From Micromonospora sp. NBC_00421 (lineage in GTDB: Bacteria > Actinomycetota > Actinomycetes > Mycobacteriales > Micromonosporaceae): a DNA stretch of 64,000 nt. Location of the stretch: NCBI RefSeq assembly GCF_036017915.1, contig NZ_CP107929.1, forward strand, positions 2,387,501 through 2,451,500, in the 5' to 3' direction. The translations under genes and the position numbers were made by a program. The notes beneath the pieces were generated by a model. That model was not told where the DNA came from, did not search any database, and saw only the letters and a program-made list of their open reading frames with translations. Below, one piece after another: positions 1 to 9,100 of this stretch. How positions within the stretch are numbered: the stretch's first letter is position 1; the number at the start of each line of letters is the position of its first letter.

Positions 1-650
1 ACCACCCGAAAGCCCTGCACCGCAGAACCCCCGACCTGGGGCATCTCGTCCAACACACCCAGCGCTCCCGCGCCAGGCACTTTTACTACGTTACCCGGTG
101 ATATCCGCCGTGTCAAACCGCTCTGTAGCGATCCACACCACTTCCACCACATTTTCCACACACCACGAACATCCCGGCTCACACCGGAATCCCTCGTGAT
201 TTCCGTCAGGCCGGCCGCAGGCGGTGAACCGCCACTTCGTCCGTTTCCCTGCCGGGCCTTCACTCTACTCGGTCGGTTTCGCCTCCCCTCATCGACCCCT
301 AGGGGCCGATCCGGAGGGCACCACCCGGGATCGAGTGCCGCGCTCGGCCTTGGGGCTTTCGCCCTGCTTCGTCCGTTCCGCGCTGGCAGAGAGAAAGTTA
401 CGCGGCCGTTCAGCCGGCCGTCAAATCCGGACCACGCGCCCACTGTCACACCGGCCACGACAGCCGGAGAAACGCGCCGGATCCGCCCGCGAGAGGCCAC
501 CGGAGACCGGGAACGAGCTGCGGAAAGACTACTGGGGGGACACCCGGATGGGCCGAACGGCCAGAACCCGCGATCGCGGTTGGAGATCACTTAAGTTATA
601 CGTAGCGTTACGGCCACACCGCAGTGCAGCGGCCCTCACCCCCTCTCAAC
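1..650. other. No convincing gene
   Basis: No reading frame here has a good ribosome binding site together with recognisable protein character. The left part is less GC-rich than the rest of the window and may be the promoter region of a gene beyond the left edge. The right part runs into the decayed glycosyltransferase. Confidence 0.5.
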
Positions 651-651
651 T

Positions 652-1369
652 GCGTGCCAGGCGGCCCGAGCCACCGGCGCTCCCGTGTACGTGGTGTCGG
701 ACGCCTCGACCGGGCGGTGGCGATCCTCGACGACGACGTCCTGGTGGAGGCGGACTTCGTCACCGCCGCGCTGGCCCAACTCGCCGACGAGGTCGCCATC
801 GTTGTCGGGCACAACGTCACCTGGTGGCCGGCAGAGCACCGGTGGAACCCGTGGCTGGCCAAGCGGGCCTACAGCTACTGGAACCACCAGGCCCTCGTAC
901 GCCGGATCCACGGCCACTTCAACGTGATGAACTGCATCTCCGGTTCGAACTCGGTCTACCGCACCGAACTGTTGGACGTGTTGCTGCCCCAGCGGCCGCC
1001 GTACATCGTCGACGACACCTACTGGGTGTTGGAGACGCACCGCCGCCGGCTCGGGAAGGTCGTATACGCCCCCGTGCCGTCGCACAGCTCCAGGACCCGA
1101 CCACCGGCCGGGACTGGTACCGACAGAACCTCCGCTGGTTGTGGGGCACCTTCCAGGGCGTCATCGGGCACCGGGTGGGCCGGCACAACAGCCGGTTCGA
1201 CCATGCGTACCTGCTGCTGATGCTGCACTGGCTGCTCTGGGTTGTCCAGGTACACGCCTTGGTCAAGGCGATCCGGCAACCCACAGTGGACCGCTGTGTC
1301 TGGTCTTCGCCGGGGCGGATCGCCCGCCCCGGCGCCGGTCCGGCCGTCCCGCTCGGCACCGAGGCCTGA
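652..1369 (+). pseudogene. Decayed family-2 glycosyltransferase
   Basis: A processive GT2-type glycosyltransferase (hyaluronan/cellulose synthase-like) can be read only by changing frame. A VYVVSD-like Rossmann strand lies near 685 in one frame. From about 720 to 1078 another frame gives the DxD-type motif AILDDDV, then NCISGSNSVYRTELLD and the acceptor-site DDTYW. At about 1078-1081 the reading must slip back one base, as if one base had been lost, to continue as WYRQNLRWLWG. This holds the QxxRW motif and is followed by a hydrophobic membrane segment (YLLLMLHWLLWVVQV). The first 60 or so residues of the domain and the N-terminal membrane helices are missing. The combined order DxD, DD, QxxRW, TM matches the family, so this was once a membrane glycosyltransferase. 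A sequencing error could explain one shift but not the missing N-terminus. Confidence 0.7.
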
Positions 1370-1379
1370 GGAGGTGAAC

Positions 1380-1436
1380 ATGTCTGCGACTTCGGAACGG
1401 TCGACCCCGCAGGGACGGGGTCATCCAGCAGACTGA
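1380..1436 (+). CDS. 18-codon micro-ORF with an ideal RBS
   Basis: ATG at 1380 follows the near-perfect Shine-Dalgarno AGGAGGTGAAC and is open for 18 codons (MSATSERSTPQGRGHPAD) before TGA. It could be the 5' stub of a lost gene downstream of the glycosyltransferase relic, or a leader peptide. A hairpin lies inside its 3' half. Function unknown. Confidence 0.25.
   Translation: MSATSERSTPQGRGHPAD
1403..1422 (+). terminator. Hairpin inside the micro-ORF
   Basis: GACCCCG and CGGGGTC form a perfect 7-bp stem around a CAGGGA loop. There is no T-run. It may be a terminator or an attenuator-like structure ahead of the coiled-coil gene at 1609. Confidence 0.35.
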
Positions 1437-1608
1437 CGGGTACGCCGATCCGGACCGGGCGGGACGACCGCCGGCGGGTCGGATCGGTGGGTGGACCCCA
1501 CCCGGGGCCCGGTCACCCGGAACACCGGTCGCCGGTAGTGTTTCGCCCCATCGTGACCCGGGGGCGCCCACGCGGACCTGGGACCGCCGAGGAGTACGGA
1601 GGCTGGTT

Positions 1609-2955
1609 ATGTCCACCGGGGAGGAGTCGTACGCGTCGCGCGACGACGGGACGTCACGGCCGAGGTTCGAGCTCGCGCTGCGTGGCTACGACAAACGGCA
1701 GGTGGACCGGTACGTCGAGCAGATGGACGGCGCGCTGTCGACGCTGACCGCCGACCGGGCCCAGGCTGCGGGGCAGATCCAGGGCCTGACCACGCACATC
1801 CAGCGGTTGCAGGCGGAGCTGACCGAACTGCGCCAACGTCCGGCACAGGTGGACCGGGCGTCCTTCCGTGACCTCGGCCCGATGGTGGACCAGATCCTCG
1901 CGCTGGCCGAGAAGCAGGCTGCGGTGATCACCGACTCGGCCACCCAGCGGGCGAACCAGCTCCAGGGCGAGGCGGAGAAGACGCTGCTCGACGCCCGGGA
2001 CCGGACCGCCCAGGCACTGCGGGACCTCGACGAGGAGTTGTCCGCCCGCCGCGACGAGCAGGAGAAGGCGTACGAGGAGCGCCGGTCGGTGGTCGACGCC
2101 GAGCTGGCCGAGATCCGGGAGCGCGCCGAGAAGCTCCGGGCCGAGGGAGAGGCCACCCACGAGCGGGCCCAGCAGGAGGCGAAGCGGATCAGCGAGCAGA
2201 CCGCGAAGCAGATCACCCAGACCCGGGCCGCCGCCGAGGCGTTGACCAAGGCCGCGCGTACCCAGATCCAGCAGGAGATCCAGGCGGCCCGGACGCAGAG
2301 CCAGCAGGAGCTGGCCCAGTGGCAGGCCACCGTGGAGCGGGAGGTCGGCGAGCGGCGGGCCGCGGCCGAGCAGGAGCTGGCCGAGCAGCGGGCCGCCGCG
2401 GAGCGGGAGCTGACCAACCAGCACAGCGCCGCCGAGCAGCAGATCGCCGCGCTGATCGCCGAGGCGCAGCAGTACGCCACGGAGGTGCGCCAGCGGGCCG
2501 ACGAGCAGACCAGCGGCCACCAGGAGCAGCTGAGCACGGTGCAGCGGGAGATCGCCGAGCGGCAGAAGGCCCTCGCCGAGGTGCAGGGCGAGTTGGAGAC
2601 CGCCCGCGCCCAGCTGGCCGAGATCCAGCAGGAGGGTGACGGTACCGAGCGGGAGTTGGTGCGTGCCCGGCAGCGGCTGGAGGAGGTCCGTCGCGACCTG
2701 ACCGCCGAGACCCGGCGCCTGGACGAGGCCCGGCAGGCCGCCGAGAGTGTGGAGCGGCACGCCAAGGACGTCCGGGCCCGGGTGCAGCGGGAGGCGAAGC
2801 GGGTCGCCGACCTGGCCGCCGCCGCCGTGATGGCGGCGGCCGCCGGTGGCGGGGAGACCGCAGAGTATCCGACGTTGGCGGCCCGGCCGGCCGCCGAACC
2901 GCGGGTCGACGCGGCCACCGAACCGCCCGGCGGCAAGGTGCCGACCAACGCCTGA
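1609..2955 (+). CDS. DivIVA/FilP-like coiled-coil protein
   Basis: A 448-residue, mostly helical protein. Residues about 20-55 (FELALRGYDKRQVDRYVEQM) match the start of the DivIVA domain, in which a Gly-Tyr-Asp turn is followed by the first coiled coil. Residues about 60-410 are heptad-rich and full of Glu, Arg, Gln and Ala, with AAAEQELAEQRAAAE-type repeats. The tail is Ala/Pro rich and disordered. In actinomycetes such proteins (DivIVA, Scy, FilP, often misannotated as cellulose-binding) build cytoskeletal scaffolds for polar growth. This one lacks a lipid anchor, so a cytoplasmic scaffold is the best inference. ATG 1609 is preceded by GGAGG at the right spacing. It is a single gene, followed by a hairpin. 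Confidence 0.8.
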   Translation: MSTGEESYASRDDGTSRPRFELALRGYDKRQVDRYVEQMDGALSTLTADRAQAAGQIQGLTTHIQRLQAELTELRQRPAQVDRASFRDLGPMVDQILALAEKQAAVITDSATQRANQLQGEAEKTLLDARDRTAQALRDLDEELSARRDEQEKAYEERRSVVDAELAEIRERAEKLRAEGEATHERAQQEAKRISEQTAKQITQTRAAAEALTKAARTQIQQEIQAARTQSQQELAQWQATVEREVGERRAAAEQELAEQRAAAERELTNQHSAAEQQIAALIAEAQQYATEVRQRADEQTSGHQEQLSTVQREIAERQKALAEVQGELETARAQLAEIQQEGDGTERELVRARQRLEEVRRDLTAETRRLDEARQAAESVERHAKDVRARVQREAKRVADLAAAAVMAAAAGGGETAEYPTLAARPAAEPRVDAATEPPGGKVPTNA

Positions 2956-2964
2956 CGCGCGTCG

Positions 2965-2997
2965 GACGGCCCTCGGGCAGTATCGCCGGGGGCCGTC
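2965..2997. terminator. Hairpin between convergent genes
   Basis: GACGGCCC and GGGCCGTC form an 8-bp stem in the gap between the coiled-coil gene and the convergent nucleotidyltransferase gene. It could serve both strands. Confidence 0.45.
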
Positions 2998-3050
2998 GGG
3001 TCGCGGGTCCGACCGGCCATCCCACGGGCACCGGTGCGGGACCGTCGCTG

Positions 3051-3830
3051 TCAGTCGGCGGCGATCTCGTCCAGCACCCGCTGCTGGAAGGCGCGGGCCG
3101 CAGCGGCGGCCGGCGGCGGCCCGCCACTGCGGGCGTCGACACAGCGCGCCACCAGTTCCGGGTCCCGGCCGAGGGCGATCGTCCGGCGGCCGGCGGCGAC
3201 CTTCGACAACCAGTCGCCGTCGCGGATCCGGACCAGCGCGCGACAGGCGCCCAGCACCGCGTCCACCGCTGCGGGGGCGGGGCCGTCCCCGGGCGGGACG
3301 GGCCGGTCCAGCCACCAGCGCAGCGCGGTCACCAGCAGGTTCCGTAGGTCGCCCGGGGACAGGTCGGCGAAGACCTCGCCGGCTGGCGGCCCGTACAGCT
3401 GTCGTCCCCGCTGGTGCAGGATGCTGCGGTCCAGGCCGTACCAGAAGTGGCCGTCGGCGGCGGGCCGCTCGGCCGGGGCGAAGGTGGCCCGGAACGGCAT
3501 CCGTGGCCCGGTGTTGAGCTCCACCTCGAAACCCGGTTCGGGGGTGCCCGAGCCGGCCACCGTCCGCGAGTAGGTGACCAGTTCCAGTCCGCGCGCCGGG
3601 CAGGGCAGGGTCTCGTGCCGCAGCCGGGCCACCAGGTCCTCCCGGGTCCGCCGGGCCGGCGTGTCCCGGCAGACCAGGGCCACGTCCACGTCGCTGCGGC
3701 CCGGTTGGTAGGCGTCCAGCGCCACCGAGCCGGTGGCGTAGGCGCCGACCAGCTCCGGCCCGAGCACGTCCCGGGCGGTGGTGACCAGGTCGGCGAGGTA
3801 GCGGCGTACGGCGGCGTCCATGGCTGTCAT
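3051..3830 (-). CDS. Aminoglycoside adenylyltransferase-like nucleotidyltransferase
   Basis: A 259-residue protein of the AadA/ANT(3'')-like family. The N-terminal nucleotidyltransferase fold shows the Gly-Ser motif ATGSVALDAY followed by RSDVDVALV, the paired aspartates that bind metal and NTP. The C-terminal helical part (about residues 150-255) resembles the DUF4111 domain of aminoglycoside adenylyltransferases. It probably transfers AMP to a small-molecule hydroxyl; the substrate cannot be read from sequence and it need not confer resistance. ATG 3830 (MTAMDAAV) is chosen because longer readings enter sequence without protein character; an in-frame ATG at 3821 is the alternative. It is divergent from the XRE regulator at 3954, with a 123-bp gap that could be a shared control region. 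Confidence 0.8.
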   Translation of the reverse strand: MTAMDAAVRRYLADLVTTARDVLGPELVGAYATGSVALDAYQPGRSDVDVALVCRDTPARRTREDLVARLRHETLPCPARGLELVTYSRTVAGSGTPEPGFEVELNTGPRMPFRATFAPAERPAADGHFWYGLDRSILHQRGRQLYGPPAGEVFADLSPGDLRNLLVTALRWWLDRPVPPGDGPAPAAVDAVLGACRALVRIRDGDWLSKVAAGRRTIALGRDPELVARCVDARSGGPPPAAAAARAFQQRVLDEIAAD

Positions 3831-3953
3831 CCTGCCGCTGCCGGCGGGGCGGGCTCGAGAGCGGGGCGACGCCCGGCGGGTCCGGTCGGCGGCCCCCCTG
3901 GCGCGGAAGCCGTCGGTGGGACAGACTTGAGGCCCGACACCGAGGACGGGGGC

Positions 3954-4925
3954 ATGGGCAGCTCCACACAGGACGATGCGGCAGCGGAATTCGTGCGGGA
4001 ACTGACCCACTGGCGACACCAGCGGGGAATGTCCAAGAAGGAGCTGGCCGAACGCACCGGCTTCGACCCGTCGTACGTCAGCCACATCGAGAACGGGCGG
4101 CACCAGCCCACCGAGGAGTTCGCTCGCCGGGTCGAGCTGGTGCTGGACAGCGGCAACCGGATCTGGCAGCAGTACGTCGTCTTCGCCGACAGCCGGGGGC
4201 CCGGCGGACGCCGTTCACCGCTCGGTCCGACCGCGGTCCCGCCACCCATCGGCTCGCACCTGGTGATCGAGGACGAACAGGCCGCCCTGTCCCTGGTCGA
4301 CGGGGTGTACGAGTGCCGGTTCCGGCGGGTCTTGCACAGCGTGGGCACCGAGCCGATCACCCGGCACACCGTGCAGATCGACATCGACCGGTTCCCCGAC
4401 GATCCGGCCCGGTCCGCCGCCTTCCACAGCCGCCATCCGCTCTCCATCGACGAGGTCGACTTCCGGGCCACCATCGGGGCCGAGCAGCCGGAACCGATGA
4501 GGTGGCGGGTCGGTCGCAGCCGGGACGCCTTCCTGAAGATCGTGCTGTTGCTGGACGGCGGGGGCACCCCGGTGCCGCTCTACCCCGGGCAGCGCACCGT
4601 CGTGGACTACTCCTACCGGGTGCCGGCGTGGAAGTTCGGCGACTGGCTGCAACGCGACATCCGGCTGCCCACCCGGAACCTGGTGATCCGGCTCGACTTT
4701 CCGGCCGACAGCGGGCCCACCGTCTGGGGCAGGGAGACCTCGTTCACCTCGGAGACCACCGTCGAGGTGCACCCGGACCGCCGGGAACAGCAGGGTCGGG
4801 TCGGGTACGAGTGGGTGGTGCCCCGGCCCCGGCTGCGCGCCCAGTACCGGGTGGACTGGCGCTATGCCGACCCGCGTGCCGCACTTGTCGACGCTCCGAC
4901 GGACATCCGGCCGTTGGCCTGCTGA
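3954..4925 (+). CDS. XRE-family transcriptional regulator
   Basis: A 323-residue regulator. Residues about 12-68 form a helix-turn-helix of the XRE type (GMSKKELAERTGFDPSYVSH followed by IENGRHQPT). The rest is a beta-rich domain of about 240 residues with many Arg and Trp, of a type found fused to XRE domains in actinomycetes; its ligand is unknown. ATG 3954 lies after a GA-rich stretch (CGAGGACGGGGGC). The gene is divergent from the nucleotidyltransferase and is followed by about 230 bp without a gene before the hydrolase. It is probably a local regulator, but no clear operator was seen. Confidence 0.8.
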   Translation: MGSSTQDDAAAEFVRELTHWRHQRGMSKKELAERTGFDPSYVSHIENGRHQPTEEFARRVELVLDSGNRIWQQYVVFADSRGPGGRRSPLGPTAVPPPIGSHLVIEDEQAALSLVDGVYECRFRRVLHSVGTEPITRHTVQIDIDRFPDDPARSAAFHSRHPLSIDEVDFRATIGAEQPEPMRWRVGRSRDAFLKIVLLLDGGGTPVPLYPGQRTVVDYSYRVPAWKFGDWLQRDIRLPTRNLVIRLDFPADSGPTVWGRETSFTSETTVEVHPDRREQQGRVGYEWVVPRPRLRAQYRVDWRYADPRAALVDAPTDIRPLAC

Positions 4926-5158
4926 GCGCCCTCGCAGATCCGGGCCGGGTGCCCTCGTCGAGCCGGCCGGAAGTTCCAGCCGGACGGGCCCACAGGTGTC
5001 GTTTCCGACAGATCCGGCCGGTTGTCCGGGCGCGGCATAGCGGTGTGGCAGGCCCGACCGTTAGGCTCGTAAGGCTGAGCGGGGCCGATTAAGCAATCGC
5101 CCTCGATCAATGCGGGTTGCGAGTATTGGCTGGTAGTGGCATCGGAAGGCAGGCTGGA

Positions 5159-6109
5159 GTGACCCGAGAAGGTGAGCCTGGGCCGCGATACGCCCACCGC
5201 GCGGACAACAAGCGGGTGGCGTACGAGGAGACCGGTGCTCCCGACGGGTTCCCCGTCTTCCTGATGCACGGCACACCCGGTAGCCGCCGGGGCCCGAAGC
5301 CCCGGGGAATCGTGCTCTACCGGTTGGGCATCCGGTTGATCGCCTACGACCGCCCCGGCTACGGCGACTCCGACCGGTTCGAGGGTCGGGACGTGGCCGA
5401 CGCCGCGCGGGACGTGGAGGCCATCGCCGACCAGCTCGAGCTGGACCGGTTCGCGGTCGCCGGACGCTCCGGAGGTGGGCCGCACGCGCTGGCCTGCGCC
5501 GCCGACGAACGCCTGCGCCCCCGGGTGAGCCGGGCGGCGGTGCTTGTGAGTTTCGCGCCGTCGGAGGCCATCGGCCTGGACTGGTTCGACGGTATGAACC
5601 GCGACAACCAGCGCGGTTTCGGCGACGGCCGACCGGACACCGAGATCGTGGTCGAGGAGATCCGGCAACGGGCCGCGCGGGCCGCCGAGGACCCCCGCTT
5701 CCTGCTGCGGGACCTGATGACGCAGATGGGCCCACCGGACCGCCGGGCCATCAACGACGCGGCGCTTCGGGGGATCATCTTCGACACCTACCAGGAGGCG
5801 CTGCGGGCCGGGCCGTACGGCTGGATCGACGATGTGCTGGCGCTGCGTCGTGACTGGAAGTTCGATCTCGACGCGATCGACACCACGACCACCCCGGTGC
5901 GGCTGTGGCACGGCGCGGACGACACCTTCGCCCCGGCCAGTCACGGCCGCTGGCTCGCCGCCCGGATCCCCGGCGCCGAGATCGAGGTGCAGCCCGACGC
6001 CGCCCACTTCGACGCCATGCAGCAGCTCCCACGCATCCTGCGCTGGCTCGCCGACGGGCAGACCCCGGCGGGCGCCGACGTGCTCATCGGCGCCCGGCCC
6101 GGTCAGTAG
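5159..6109 (+). CDS. Alpha/beta hydrolase
   Basis: A 316-residue alpha/beta-hydrolase fold enzyme. Visible are the oxyanion-hole strand FLMHGTPGSRRG, the AYDRPGYGDSD segment, the nucleophile elbow AGRSGGGPHAL with catalytic Ser, a late acid in LWHGADDTFAP and the catalytic His in DAAHFDAM. This is the proline iminopeptidase/haloperoxidase-like branch; the substrate is not predictable. GTG 5159 is chosen because GGAAGG lies 9-14 bases upstream; a TTG at 5117 would add 14 residues without good support. The stop overlaps the convergent NB-ARC/TPR gene by 7 bases. Confidence 0.85.
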   Translation: MTREGEPGPRYAHRADNKRVAYEETGAPDGFPVFLMHGTPGSRRGPKPRGIVLYRLGIRLIAYDRPGYGDSDRFEGRDVADAARDVEAIADQLELDRFAVAGRSGGGPHALACAADERLRPRVSRAAVLVSFAPSEAIGLDWFDGMNRDNQRGFGDGRPDTEIVVEEIRQRAARAAEDPRFLLRDLMTQMGPPDRRAINDAALRGIIFDTYQEALRAGPYGWIDDVLALRRDWKFDLDAIDTTTTPVRLWHGADDTFAPASHGRWLAARIPGAEIEVQPDAAHFDAMQQLPRILRWLADGQTPAGADVLIGARPGQ

Positions 6110-9100
6110 GGGTGCGGGTCGAGAACCCGACGCACGTACCGTCCCGCGCGCAGCACCACCACGCTCGGATGCTCCTGCCCGATCCGGTCGGCGAGCCGGT
6201 CGGCCAGCCGCACCCGGCCGATGCTGACCGCTCCCCCGCTCGCCGCCTGCCGGGCCGTCTCCACGTTGCCGAGGGTGCGCAGCGTGTCCGGGTGGTCGGC
6301 GCCCAGCACCGCCGTCAACCGGGCCGCCACCGCCTGCAACCGGGCGTACCCCTCCTCGGGCTGGCCGCCGAGGAGGACGAACACGGCGGCGTTGTTGTCC
6401 GCGCCCATGCTGAACGGGTGCTCGGCCCCCAGCACCTGCCGCAGCCCGTCCGCCGTGGCCTGGCTGAGCGCGTACGCCTCGTCCTGCTCGCCGACGTCCG
6501 CCAGCGCCACCGCCCGGTTGACCCCGCACACCAACGTGTACGGATGCTGCACCCCGAACACCTGGGTGAGCGTCTGCTGCACGTCGTCCAGTTCCGTGCG
6601 GGCCCGCGCCCCCTCGCCCTGGAGCATCAGGTTGGCCGTCCGGCTCAACCAGCAGAGCAGGGTGTCCGGGTTGGTCGGCCCGATGGTGGCCCGCAGCCGG
6701 GCGTAGGCGTCGTCGAGCAGCCGGCCCGCCTCGGCGATCCGACCGGTGCTGCGCAGCGACGCCGCCAGGTTGGCCTGGTTGGTCAGCAGTTCCCGGAACT
6801 GTTCGCCGAAGACCCGGCGGTATCCCTCGATCACGTCCTCCAACACCGCCACCGAACCCGGGTAGTCGCCGGTCTCCCGGAGGTCGCGCGCGTAGTTGCT
6901 GGCCGAGAGCAGGGTGCGCGGATGATCGGGGCCGAGGACGACCCGCAGCCGGCGGTAGGTGGACTCGTCGGTGTCGAGCGCCCGGACGAAGTCGCCGGAC
7001 AGCCGGTAGGAGGTGGCCAGGTTGTTGGCCGCGTTGAGGGTGCGCCGGTGGTCCTCCCCGAAAACCTCCACGCACGCCCCGTGCGTGCGCAGGTCGCGCT
7101 CCAACGCCGGCCGGTAGCGGCCGAGGGCCCGCAGGTCCGCCGCGAACCCCCCGGCGGTCATCAGCGTGTACGGGTGGCTCACGCCGATCAGCGCCTCCTG
7201 CTCCCGCAGGGTGTCCTCGTCGAGCGCCAGAGCCTGGTCGAACAGGCCGAGGCTGCGCAGCAGGTTGGCCCGGTTGAAGCGCAGGTTGAGCAGCTGGACC
7301 CGGAGCGACCGGTGGGCGGAGGTGTCCGAGGAGAACCCCTCGAGCATCGTCGTCCAGGTCTTGTCCGCCTCCCGGGCGTACTGCGCGCCCTGCTCGAAGC
7401 CGCCGTTGAGGAAGATGTAGCGGACCCGGTCGATGACCAGCTGCCGTACCGTGTCGTCGTGGCAGGACACCGCCTCGGAGCCGTCCAGGTGCGGCCACAG
7501 GTGCCGGTAGCGGGGCTGGAAGGCGGGGTCGTCCACGTCACCGGAGGGTCGTGAGCCGGCCAGGATCCGGTGGACGTCGTGCTTGGCCTCCCGCAGCTCC
7601 TGCTCGGACATCCGGGACCGCAGCGCCGCCTGGAGCAGCCGGTGGATCTGCACCCGCTGGGCGTGCAGGTCCACCTTGATCAACGCGAGCCGGTTGATCC
7701 GCTGGACCAGCGCCGCCGCGATGTCCCGCTCCGAGACCCGGTCGGCGACCTGCCCGGCGACCAGCTGGTCGTGCGGGGCGATGACCTTCGCCACCTGGTC
7801 GCCGTAGAGCAGGTCGAGGGCGATGTCGGGGGCGAGGACCGAGCCGAGCTGGAGCAGGCGGTAGGCCCCGGGGGACTGCTCCCGCAGACCCTCCAGCGAG
7901 CGTCCCCACACGTCGCTCTCCGGGCCGGTGCGCGCCAGACCGGCCAGGTAGGTGGCGACCGAGTCGGGGCTCTCGGCCAGCCAGGCGCCGGCCAACGCCA
8001 CCAGGATCGGCACGTCCTCCACCGCCTCGGCGACCTGCTGCGCCTCGGCGACGGTCATCCCCCGACGGCCGGTCCGACCGATCAGGTGGGTGACGCTCTC
8101 ACCGCGGTGGAAGGCCTCCACGTCGACCGCCCGGGCCAGGTCGCCCCAGTCCGGGTTGCGGGTGGTCACCAACACGTGGCCCTCGCCCTGGGGGAGGTAG
8201 TCCCGGACGTGTTCGTACTGGTCGACGTTGTCGAAGACGATCAGCCAGCGCAGTGGCGGCTCGTCGGCACCCCGACCGCCGCCGTGACTGAGCCAGTCCC
8301 GCACCGCGCGGGTGTTGTCCGGCACGTTCTGCAGGTCCGGCAGGCCGAGCCGCCGGCCCAGGTCGGCGAAGCGGACGTCGACGAACTGCACCGGGTCCGC
8401 GTCCACCCACCAGACCACGTCGTACGCCCCGTGGAAACGGTAGGCGTACTCGGTGGCCAGCTGGGTCTTGCCGATGCCCGGCCCACCCCGCAACGCCACC
8501 GGGACCCGTTCCCGCGCCGCCGCCTTCAGCTCCTCGCGCAGCGCCAGCAGCAGCCGGTCCCGACCGGTGAACCGGACGTTGCGCGCCGGGGCGTAGAAGA
8601 CCGTCGGCTCGACGCCCGGGTAGCGGGTGGCCGGCACCGGCCGGTCACGCCCGTCGGGGGACCTCCCGACCAGCTCCCACACCTGCTCGGCGGCGGCCGA
8701 GGCGCCCCGCTCGTGCACGGTGGCCCAACTACCGGGTGGGGTGTCCACCGACGGGGTGGTGTCGTCCAGGTGCAACGCGAGCGCTGGGGAACCGGCCTGC
8801 CGCCCGACTGCGCCGCCCATGGCCCGGCGGGCGGCGAGGTAGGAGCGGGATACCAGGTGCAGCTCGCGCGAGGCCGCGCCGGCCGGCACCGTCGCCGGGG
8901 CACCCAGCGGGGCCGCCAGCACCCTCAGGTCGACCGCGTGCAACGCGGACTGCACCCATTCCGCCCAGGCCTGGTCCTCCGGCACGGAGCGCAGCACGAT
9001 CAGCTCGTCCACGATCAGCGGCCGGCGTTCGAACCGTTGGACGGTCTGCCGCCGCAGTCCGTCGTCCATCCGGGGCAGCCCGGCGACCGTGCCGCCGGTG

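Noticed and set aside
140..175. TTTTCCACACA sequence resembling a DnaA box
   Set aside because: Single poor match with no cluster of boxes and no dnaA/dnaN genes; not an origin.
1654..3969. 771-residue minus-strand frame opposite the coiled-coil gene
   Set aside because: The Leu/Gly-rich product mirrors the Glu/Gln/Ala codons of the real coiled-coil protein and has no motif or ribosome site.
4862..7498. Very long open frame on the minus strand across the hydrolase and TPR genes
   Set aside because: It is an antisense or shifted shadow caused by high GC; its product is a Pro/Arg/Gly-rich run without domain features, while the opposing frames hold clear domains.
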